DNA of 12,614 nucleotides from Archangium sp. (GTDB lineage Bacteria; Myxococcota; Myxococcia; Myxococcales; Myxococcaceae), in assembly GCA_016793585.1 (NCBI GenBank), contig JAEUJR010001078.1, forward strand, positions 1 to 12,614, in the 5' to 3' direction. The first letter of the stretch is position 1; each line of letters starts with the position of its first letter. Under the pieces are notes generated by a model. The model saw nothing but the letters and a program-made list of their open reading frames with translations. It made no database searches and was not told the DNA's origin. Of the stretch, positions 6,750-12,614 are shown piece after piece. Made by a program: the position numbers and the translations under genes.

Positions 6750-9700
6750 ATGGCATCGGTCGGCAGAGCTCGTGTTGGCGTCGTGTTCTTGTGCTCCGCG
6801 CTCGCGCTCGTTTCTGGGTGTGCCCGGCGGGTGCCTGCGCCGACCGAGCGGCTCGATGACGCGTTGGCCGACGTGGCCGATGGTGACGCGAAGGCGCGCT
6901 CGTGGGCGCTGGCCGGGCTGCGCGCGCTGTCCAGTGAGTCGAACGCAGAGAAGGCGCGCGCGCAGCTCGACACCGCGGTGCAGAAGGACGCGAACGACCC
7001 CTGGGCGCTCTACGGCCAGCTGCTGCTCGCCGAGCGGAACACGCAGGCCGACCGCGGCGTGGCGGTCGCGCTCGATCTCGTGGAGCGAGCCCCGACCCAT
7101 GCCCTCTCTGCGGTCGCTGCGCGGTACGTGCTCGACCACGTGACGATGGCTGCCGCTGCAGATGATCAGGTGCTGCAGCGGGGCGCGCTCGTCTTGCAGA
7201 AGGAGCTGCTGGCCGACACCGCTCATCTGCTGCGCGCGTCGATCGCCGCCATCGCCGAAGCGCGCGGTGACGATGGGCTGGTGAAGTCGACGCTCGGCGA
7301 CATGGGCGTTCCGACGGCGGTGGCGATGGTGGGGCCCATGAGCCCCTGGCACGTGCTCTCGATGGGCGAGGCGACGAAGCCCGAGCAGACCGGCAGCCTC
7401 GAGGGCCTGGGCGACGGCCCGTACGGCCCGCTGGTCGCCCGCACGCTGACGTTCCCCGACGGCCGGCTCGCGCTCTCGGGAGAGCAGCCCGGTGGCGACC
7501 TCTACCTCTTCGCCGTCGACGTCGAGGTGCCGCAGTCGGGCAGGTTCGTGCTGCGCACCATCACCTCGATGGATCATGTGGCCGTCATCGATGGCACGCA
7601 GGTCATCTCGCGGCTGACGTGGCAGCGCCCCGCGTCGACGCTCTCGGCGCGGGTGGTGAAGCTGTCGAGCGGCACGCATCGCCTGCTCGTGCGCGCGACC
7701 CGTGAAGACCAGGTCGGTCATCTGCAGCTCGTGCTGCAGCGGCTCGATGGCCGGCCGGCGCAGCTGACGTTCCGGCCCGCGGTGGGCGCTGCTCCCTCGT
7801 GGGACGGGGTGAGCGTGAGCGACGACGAAGAAAGCGTGATGCCGACCGCGGCGCTGGTGCACGCGGCGCTCGCCGACGAGGGCTCCGATGCGCTGGCGCG
7901 GCTGGTGGCGGTGCGTGACGGTCAGGGGCGCGACCGTGAAGGCGCGCGCCGGTTGCTCGACGGGCTGGCGCCGTCGATGAGCGGGGCGCTGGTGCACCTG
8001 CTGCGCGCCGAGCTCGACTTGTCTGACCGGGTGCTGGCGCCGAAGGTGGCGCGTGGCCGGGCGACCCGAGATCTCGAAGCTGCGCTCTCGAAGGACAAGG
8101 ACCTGGTGGCCGCGAAGCTGATGACGGCGCAGCTCGCGCTCGACGATCAACGCACGGTCGAGGCGCTCGAGCTGGTGCGCCAGGCGCGCGCGAGCCATGC
8201 GCCTGCGTCGGCACAGGTGCTGGCGCTCGAGGCACGCATCGAGCTCGCGCTGGGCCTCGAGGCGCAGGCCGTCATCACCTCGCGCGAAGCCGAAGCGGCG
8301 TGGAGCGGCCACTGCGAGTCGTTGCTGCTCCAGTACGACGTGGCGCGCCGCCGTGACGCGGTGGCCGAGGCCGACGGCCTGCTCACCAAGACGAAGCACT
8401 GCCCCAACGGCGCGTGGCGGCAGGCCGAACACGAGCGCACGCGCGGGCACATGGAGGCGGTTGTCGCGATCTGGAAGGCGCAGCTGGCGCGTGACGAGAG
8501 CCAGACCTCGGTGTCGACGGCGCTCGCGAACGCGCTGGTGGCGGTGAAGCGGTTCGACGAGGCGGTGGCCACGCTGCAGCGCGCGTCGGCGGTGTGGCCG
8601 CGCAACGTGCAGCTCATCAAGCAGCTCGCCGACGTCTACGACCAGGCCGGCCAGCCGAAGGAGGCGCTCTCGGCCCGGGAGCGCGCGCTGCTCCTCGACG
8701 GCGCCGACCTGCCGCTGCGTCGCGCGGTGGAGCGCATCAAGAATGGCAAAGAGCTGCTCGACGCGTACGCCATCAGCACCGAGGCCGCGCTCAAGGCGTA
8801 CGAAGCGGCGCCGGGCTCGGAAGAAGCGAACGCGGCGTTTCTGCTCGACGCGGCGGCCATCGAAGCGTTCCCCGATGGCACGCAGGTCGATCGCATTCAC
8901 ATCATTCAGAAGGCGCTCGACCAGGCGGGCGTGCAAGAGGTGGCCGAGGTGCAGCTGCCGCAGGGCGCGGTGGTGCTGAAGCTGCGCACGTTGAAGTCCG
9001 ACGGGACCACGCTCGAGCCCGAGAGCATCGAAGGGAAAGACGCGGTGAGCCTGCCGGGCGTGCAGGTGGGCGATCTCGTCGAGTACGAGTACCTGCTGGC
9101 GCACCCGACCCGCGGGCCGGGGCAGCCGGGCTTCACGGCGTCGAGCTTCTACTTTCAGGTCGCGCGGCAGCCGAACAACTGGAGCACGTACACGGTCATC
9201 GCGCCGAAGGGCTCGGGGCTGACGGTCGACGCGCACAACGTGACCAACCTCGCGCCCGTGCGCATCGAGGGCGACAAGGAGATCGTCTTTCACGAAGAGA
9301 AGCGGGTGCCGCCGTACATTCCCGAGCCGCAGGGGCCGCCGTCACCGAACGAGTGGCTGCCCTTCGTGAGCGTGGGTGCGGGGCAGCGAGGCAACGAGGG
9401 CGTGATGCAGGCGTACGCCGACGCGTTCGTCGATCGCGGGCAGATCACGCACGAGGTCGAGGTGTTCGCGAAGGGCGCGGCCGGTGACGCGAAGGGCCTC
9501 GAGGCTGTGAAGGCCGTGTACTCGGCGGTGATGAAGAAGCTGTCGGGCCGTGACGCGGGGCTCGGCATGTCGGCGGCGTCGAGCGTGGGGCAGGACCGCG
9601 GCTCGCGCACGTGGCTGTTGCAGGCGTCGCTGGCGGCGCTGGGCTTCGATGCGCGACTGGCCGCGGTGCGTGGCTTCACGTCTGATCCGGCTCCGTATCT

Positions 9701-10535
9701 CTTCCCGAACGAGGCGCTGTTTCCGTACGTGTGTCTGCGCGTGCTGGTCGACGGTCAGCCCGTGTGGCTCGACACGATGGTGCGCTTCGGGCCGTTCGGA
9801 GAGTTGCCAGAGTTCGCGCTCGGAGAACGTGAGGCGTACCTGTTGCCGATGCCGGGGCAGGTGCTCGAGAAGGTGACCACGCCGAAGCGCAGTGAGCGGC
9901 CGTCGAAGAGCATCACGCTGACGGCGACGCTCGACGACGAGGGCGTGCTCAAGGGGCAGGGCGACGAGACGTACGTGGGCTTCGAGGCGGCGCAGCTGTC
10001 GGAGGCGCTGGAGCAGTTGTCGCCTGATCAACGCAAGCAGGCCCTCGAGCAGGCGCTGTCACGCATGTTCGGCGGCGCGGACCTCGAGAGCATCGACGTC
10101 GAGACGAAGCGGGAGGAGGGCGCGCAGGTGAAGGTGAAGTACGTGTTCACCGCGACGCACTTCGCGCGGAAAGAGAGCGACGCGTCGATGGTGCTCGGGG
10201 CGCTGACGTTCCCGTGGAATCTGGGGCGGCGGTTCTTGATGCTGGGCCAGCGCGTGACGCCGTTGTTCCTCGAGGCGAGCGAGTCGACGCACTCGCTGGT
10301 GACGCTGACGGTGCCCGAGGGCTTCCGGTTGAAGGAGCCGATGCCCGACGTGAAGACCGAGTGCCCCTGGGGGCGGTTCAATCGCAAGGAGTCGCAGAGC
10401 GGGCGCGTCATCACCATCGAGGAAGATGCGCGGCTGCTGCAGAGCCGCGTGCCCGTGAAGGAGTACGAACGGTTCGGCCAGTTCGCCGGTGAGGCCGATC
10501 TGCTGCAGGGCAGAGACCTGCTGCTGGTGCGGTGA
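6750..10535 (+). CDS. Large TPR/DUF3857 lipoprotein with degenerate transglutaminase-like domain
   Basis: A 1261-residue secreted protein. The N-terminus is a lipoprotein signal peptide: Arg6/Arg8, a hydrophobic core, and lipobox V21-S-G-C24, giving lipidation at C24; residue +2 is Ala, so no Asp retention signal. Then come helical TPR-like sequence (about 40-180), a beta-rich PA14-like segment (about 249-340), more TPR-like repeats (about 390-690, clearest near 600-650), a DUF3857-like beta region (about 700-890), a transglutaminase-like segment (about 900-1030) and a C-terminal beta region (about 1050-1261). By alignment from memory to the G-D-C-K-D-K family motif, the catalytic Cys is Arg950 (QDRGSR) and the His is Tyr993 (FPYVCL), while Asp1008 (WLDT) remains. 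It is therefore probably a non-catalytic envelope scaffold or binding protein. A GTG at 6735 is an alternative start; neither has a strong ribosome site. Any link to the che operon is unproven. Confidence 0.85.
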   Translation: MASVGRARVGVVFLCSALALVSGCARRVPAPTERLDDALADVADGDAKARSWALAGLRALSSESNAEKARAQLDTAVQKDANDPWALYGQLLLAERNTQADRGVAVALDLVERAPTHALSAVAARYVLDHVTMAAAADDQVLQRGALVLQKELLADTAHLLRASIAAIAEARGDDGLVKSTLGDMGVPTAVAMVGPMSPWHVLSMGEATKPEQTGSLEGLGDGPYGPLVARTLTFPDGRLALSGEQPGGDLYLFAVDVEVPQSGRFVLRTITSMDHVAVIDGTQVISRLTWQRPASTLSARVVKLSSGTHRLLVRATREDQVGHLQLVLQRLDGRPAQLTFRPAVGAAPSWDGVSVSDDEESVMPTAALVHAALADEGSDALARLVAVRDGQGRDREGARRLLDGLAPSMSGALVHLLRAELDLSDRVLAPKVARGRATRDLEAALSKDKDLVAAKLMTAQLALDDQRTVEALELVRQARASHAPASAQVLALEARIELALGLEAQAVITSREAEAAWSGHCESLLLQYDVARRRDAVAEADGLLTKTKHCPNGAWRQAEHERTRGHMEAVVAIWKAQLARDESQTSVSTALANALVAVKRFDEAVATLQRASAVWPRNVQLIKQLADVYDQAGQPKEALSARERALLLDGADLPLRRAVERIKNGKELLDAYAISTEAALKAYEAAPGSEEANAAFLLDAAAIEAFPDGTQVDRIHIIQKALDQAGVQEVAEVQLPQGAVVLKLRTLKSDGTTLEPESIEGKDAVSLPGVQVGDLVEYEYLLAHPTRGPGQPGFTASSFYFQVARQPNNWSTYTVIAPKGSGLTVDAHNVTNLAPVRIEGDKEIVFHEEKRVPPYIPEPQGPPSPNEWLPFVSVGAGQRGNEGVMQAYADAFVDRGQITHEVEVFAKGAAGDAKGLEAVKAVYSAVMKKLSGRDAGLGMSAASSVGQDRGSRTWLLQASLAALGFDARLAAVRGFTSDPAPYLFPNEALFPYVCLRVLVDGQPVWLDTMVRFGPFGELPEFALGEREAYLLPMPGQVLEKVTTPKRSERPSKSITLTATLDDEGVLKGQGDETYVGFEAAQLSEALEQLSPDQRKQALEQALSRMFGGADLESIDVETKREEGAQVKVKYVFTATHFARKESDASMVLGALTFPWNLGRRFLMLGQRVTPLFLEASESTHSLVTLTVPEGFRLKEPMPDVKTECPWGRFNRKESQSGRVITIEEDARLLQSRVPVKEYERFGQFAGEADLLQGRDLLLVR

Positions 10536-10898
10536 GCGTCTTCCAGCGTTCGACCTGATGGCGCACACCGAAGCGGTCGAGCATGCCGTTCCTGAACTCC
10601 CGCAGTGCCGCGTTGGCCTCGCTCAGCAATCGAGCTCCATCTGCCGCGAGAAGGACCCGCACCTCTCGGCGGTTCTCGTCGCTCGCGATCGTCACCAGCT
10701 TGAGCTGCTCCAGTCTGACGACGACGTCATGCATCCGTTGTCGACTGAAGTGACACTCCTCGGCCAGCCATCTGCCGAAACCGCGTCGACTGCGGAACCC
10801 TCTTCCCGTCGGCCACCCGCATCTCGGGGTCGGCTCCACTTGTTCGAGAGTCGAACGACCTGGTGCTTAGTTGCATGAAATGAAGCCCTAATCGCCAT
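10534..10898 (-). pseudogene. Degraded MarR-like winged-helix regulator
   Basis: Minus-strand pieces resemble a MarR-family protein but lie in three frames. An ATG at 10898 opens a frame containing HQVVRLSNKW (10836-10865), like a MarR N-terminal helix. A second frame gives VPQSTRFR (10775-10798). The third gives WLAEECHFSRQRM (10732-10770), continuing as VVVRLEQLKLV and then the wing (NRREVRVLL) and dimer helix (EANAALREF), to about 10534. This last open frame runs on to 10411, antisense to the end of the lipoprotein gene, with no family resemblance there. Its only early start is a GTG at 10839, which would lose the N-terminal helices. Small indels plus a lost 3' end would explain the pattern. 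Sequencing error or a short functional wHTH protein are alternatives. The intact ancestor may have been a local repressor; no target is known. Confidence 0.45.
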
Positions 10899-10921
10899 GA
10901 TTTTAGGCTAAAGCCGTGGTC
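10866..10921 (+). promoter_or_regulatory. AT-richer amtB upstream region with an 11-bp palindrome
   Basis: This is the only clearly AT-richer patch in the window. TTTAG-G-CTAAA (10902-10912) is a perfect palindrome around a central base. TTAGGCT (10903-10909) also pairs with AGCC(C)TAA at 10884-10891 if one base bulges. TTGCAT (10871-10876) could be a -35 element, but no -10 at good spacing is convincing. The palindrome lies about 10 bp before the amtB start, so a bound protein would block expression. The functional role is inference. Confidence 0.35.
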
Positions 10922-12184
10922 ATGGAAGCGACAGGAACAGCGGCTCCGGTGGCCTTCGACGCCGGCTCCACCGCGTGGATGCTGACGAGCTCAGCCCTCG
11001 TACTGCTGATGGTGCCGGGGCTCGCGCTCTTCTACGGCGGCATGGTTCGCCGCAAGAACGTGCTCACGACGATGATGATGAGCTTCGTCGCGATGGCGGT
11101 CATCGGCGTGCAGTGGGTGCTCATCGGCTACGCGCTCGCGTTCGGCAAGACGCAGGGCGGGTTCATCGGCTGGGACTCGACGCTCGTCGCGCTCAACGGC
11201 ATCGACATGGCGAAGCCGTACTCCGACAAGGGCATTCCTGAGCTCGTGTTCGTGATGTTCCAGGGCAAGTTCGCCATCATCACGCCCGCGCTGATCAGCG
11301 GCGCGATCGCCGAGCGCATGCGCTTTCGCACGTACCTCGTGTTCACGGTCATCTGGGCCACGCTCGTCTATTGCCCGCTCGCGCACTGGGTGTGGGCTGC
11401 CGACGGCTGGCTGTTCGCGCGCGGCGTGCTCGACTTCGCCGGCGGCACGGTCGTTCACATCGCCGCCGGCGTCTCGGCGCTCGTGCTCGCGTTGATGCTC
11501 GGGCCCCGGCGTGACTTCAAACGCGGCGCGGTGATTCTGCCCAACAACCTCGTGCTCACGCTGACGGGAGCCGGTCTGCTCTGGTTCGGCTGGTTCGGCT
11601 TCAACGCGGGCAGCGCGGTGGCGGTCGAGCACCCGGCTGGCGCGACGGCGGGCCTCGCGTTCACCACCACGCAGAGCGCAGCGGCCGCGGCAGGCCTCGC
11701 GTGGATGCTCATGGAGCGCTGGCATCACGGCAAGGTGACGTCGCTCGGCCTCGCGTCAGGGTTCGTGGCGGGGCTGGTGGTGGTGACTCCCGCGGCGGGC
11801 CACGTGCGGCCACTCTGGGCGATGGTGATGGGCGCGCTCGCCAGCGTCGTCTGCTACTGGGCGGTGCAGCTCAAGAACCGGCTCGGCTACGACGACAGCC
11901 TCGACGCGTTCGGCGTGCACGGCGTGGGCGGCATTCTCGGAGCGTTGCTGACCGGCGTGTTCTGCTTCACGCCGGTGAAGGGCGTGCTCGACGGAGAGTT
12001 CGCGCAGCTGGGCAAGCAGCTCCTCGGCGTCGGCGTGGCCATCGTCTTCGCCGGCGGAGCGACGTTCCTCATCGCCTCCATTCTCAAGCGCACCATGGGG
12101 CTGCGCGCCACCGAGCAGGAAGAGCGTGACGGACAAGATCTGCACGTTCACGGCGAGCGCGGGTACCATTTCGATCAGACGTGA
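10922..12184 (+). CDS. amtB: Ammonium transporter AmtB
   Basis: A 420-residue polytopic inner-membrane ammonium channel, with hydrophobic segments consistent with the family's 11 helices. Pore residues are present: F113-QGK-F117, matching the first Phe-gate region; D171 in LDFAGG and the first pore His H179 (TVVHIAAG); WFGWFGFNAG (221-230), containing the second gate Phe; and the second pore His H333 (FGVHGVGG). The C-terminal tail (MGLRATEQEERDG...HGERGYHF) is the conserved cytoplasmic segment that PII engages to close the channel. There is no long cleavable signal peptide before the first helix. ATG 10922 is preferred because a weak TAAAG (10909-10913) gives 8-bp spacing; GTG 10916 would add two residues but leaves only 2 bp. 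The PII gene follows 31 bp later, and the pair is likely one operon, presumably induced by nitrogen limitation. Confidence 0.96.
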   Translation: MEATGTAAPVAFDAGSTAWMLTSSALVLLMVPGLALFYGGMVRRKNVLTTMMMSFVAMAVIGVQWVLIGYALAFGKTQGGFIGWDSTLVALNGIDMAKPYSDKGIPELVFVMFQGKFAIITPALISGAIAERMRFRTYLVFTVIWATLVYCPLAHWVWAADGWLFARGVLDFAGGTVVHIAAGVSALVLALMLGPRRDFKRGAVILPNNLVLTLTGAGLLWFGWFGFNAGSAVAVEHPAGATAGLAFTTTQSAAAAAGLAWMLMERWHHGKVTSLGLASGFVAGLVVVTPAAGHVRPLWAMVMGALASVVCYWAVQLKNRLGYDDSLDAFGVHGVGGILGALLTGVFCFTPVKGVLDGEFAQLGKQLLGVGVAIVFAGGATFLIASILKRTMGLRATEQEERDGQDLHVHGERGYHFDQT

Positions 12185-12215
12185 GCAGCCGGAGTCGAAC
12201 TGGGAAACCTGACCT

Positions 12216-12575
12216 ATGAAAATGATCATCGCCATCATTCGCCCGGAGCGCCTCGAGGCCGTCGAAGAAGCGCTCGGCGCCGTGCTCGACGAAGGTGACA
12301 ACTACCGAATCACCATCGACACCGTCGAGGGGCGCGGCCGCCAGGAGGGCGAGGTCGAGCTCTTCCGCGGCCAGCAGGTGCACGTGCGCAACGTGCAGAA
12401 GACGCGCATCACGCTCTTCGTGAACGACGCCTACGTCGAGAAGACCATCGCCGCGATTCAGAAGGGCGCGCGCACCGAGCCCAACGGCGCCGTGGGTGAC
12501 GGGAAGATCTTCGTCATGCCCGTCGAAGAGGCCGTGCGCATTCGCACCGGCGAGCGCGGCGGATCGGCGATCTGA
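12216..12575 (+). CDS. glnK: PII nitrogen signal protein (GlnK/GlnB family) without the uridylylation tyrosine
   Basis: A 119-residue PII protein. Family hallmarks are MKMIIAIIRPERL at the start, the T-loop base G39-R-G-R-Q43, G-D-G-K-I-F of the ATP site, and the C-terminal R-I-R-T-G-E. PII trimers bind ATP/ADP and 2-oxoglutarate and, as GlnK, plug AmtB when nitrogen is ample. Against E. coli GlnB (offset 4 after a short insertion near residues 24-28), Tyr46 aligns with F50 and Tyr51, the UMP-acceptor, with V55; position 49 is Q53 rather than Ser. Covalent control by GlnD at Tyr51, or by Ser49 phosphorylation, therefore looks impossible, leaving effector binding alone. GGGAAA (12202-12207) sits 8 bp before the ATG. 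Linkage to amtB supports GlnK over GlnB, though the sequence is diverged from both. Confidence 0.93.
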   Translation: MKMIIAIIRPERLEAVEEALGAVLDEGDNYRITIDTVEGRGRQEGEVELFRGQQVHVRNVQKTRITLFVNDAYVEKTIAAIQKGARTEPNGAVGDGKIFVMPVEEAVRIRTGERGGSAI

Positions 12576-12578
12576 CCC

Positions 12579-12614
12579 GTGACGTTCGAGCTGGAGCAGT
12601 GGGTCAACGGCCCC
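12579..12614 (+). CDS. Possible start of a downstream gene (partial)
   Basis: A GTG four bases after the PII stop opens a frame that stays open to the window edge for 12 codons (MTFELEQWVNGP). The ribosome site is weak (GGAT about 14 bp upstream). The close spacing suggests a third gene in the amtB operon, but twelve codons are too few to identify it. Confidence 0.3.
   Translation, partial: MTFELEQWVNGP

Noticed and set aside
6663..9293. Minus-strand open frame of about 876 codons opposite the lipoprotein gene
   Set aside because: Same composition artefact; the plus-strand gene has a lipobox, TPR-like repeats and a recognisable DUF3857-type region, and the antisense frame has none.
10861..10876. 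Sigma-54-like promoter upstream of amtB (TGGTGCTTAGTTGCA)
   Set aside because: The GG and GC elements are present but 9 bases lie between them instead of 10. Sigma-54 promoters tolerate almost no spacing change, so this is recorded only as a near match.
10489..10878. Plus-strand 129-codon frame between the lipoprotein gene and amtB
   Set aside because: It overlaps the end of the lipoprotein gene, has no recognisable domain, and is the antisense image of the MarR-like remnant.
1..12614. RNA genes, CRISPR arrays, insertion sequences or attachment sites
   Set aside because: No tRNA-like cloverleaf, regularly spaced repeat, transposase or terminal inverted repeat pair was seen; the only repeats are the protein-coding PRASAP units.

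Overview
The window is about 12.6 kb of very GC-rich DNA. It has dense genes, strong G/C preference at third codon positions and long spurious antisense reading frames. Gene content and style suggest a myxobacterium or other Myxococcota/deltaproteobacterial chromosome: a complete accessory chemosensory operon, a very large TPR/DUF3857 lipoprotein, and an amtB-PII pair. This assignment is an inference from composition and gene style; no rRNA or other taxonomic marker is present.

Region 1 (129-6691) is one compact plus-strand chemosensory operon: STAS-domain protein, CheY, CheA, CheW, a transmembrane methyl-accepting chemotaxis protein (MCP), and a single polypeptide fusing CheR methyltransferase to CheD deamidase. 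Gaps are 9-25 bp and cheA/cheW overlap by 4 bp (ATGA). The order cheY-cheA-cheW-mcp-cheR-cheD matches what I recall of the Pseudomonas aeruginosa che2 (Aer2/McpB) cluster. The MCP signalling hairpin aligns without gaps to E. coli Tsr, as recalled, so it looks like the 36-heptad class. No cheB methylesterase lies in the window, so the adaptation branch is incomplete here. The receptor ends in GFQEF, which fits the tethering-pentapeptide pattern, and the next gene encodes the CheR-CheD fusion. That makes the adaptation module the most interesting part of the window.

Region 2 (6750-10535) is one gene for a lipoprotein of about 1261 residues. It carries a lipobox, TPR-like helices, a beta-sandwich segment, a DUF3857-type region and a transglutaminase-like fold. 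By eye, the catalytic Cys and His of that fold are replaced by Arg and Tyr.

Region 3 (10536-10921) has no intact gene. It holds a degraded minus-strand MarR-like winged-helix regulator whose pieces lie in three frames, followed by a short AT-richer stretch with an 11-bp palindrome just before amtB.

Region 4 (10922-12575) is an amtB-PII operon: an ammonium channel and its PII signal protein. The PII lacks the T-loop tyrosine that GlnD uridylylates in enterobacteria. A start codon for a further gene may lie in the last 36 bases.
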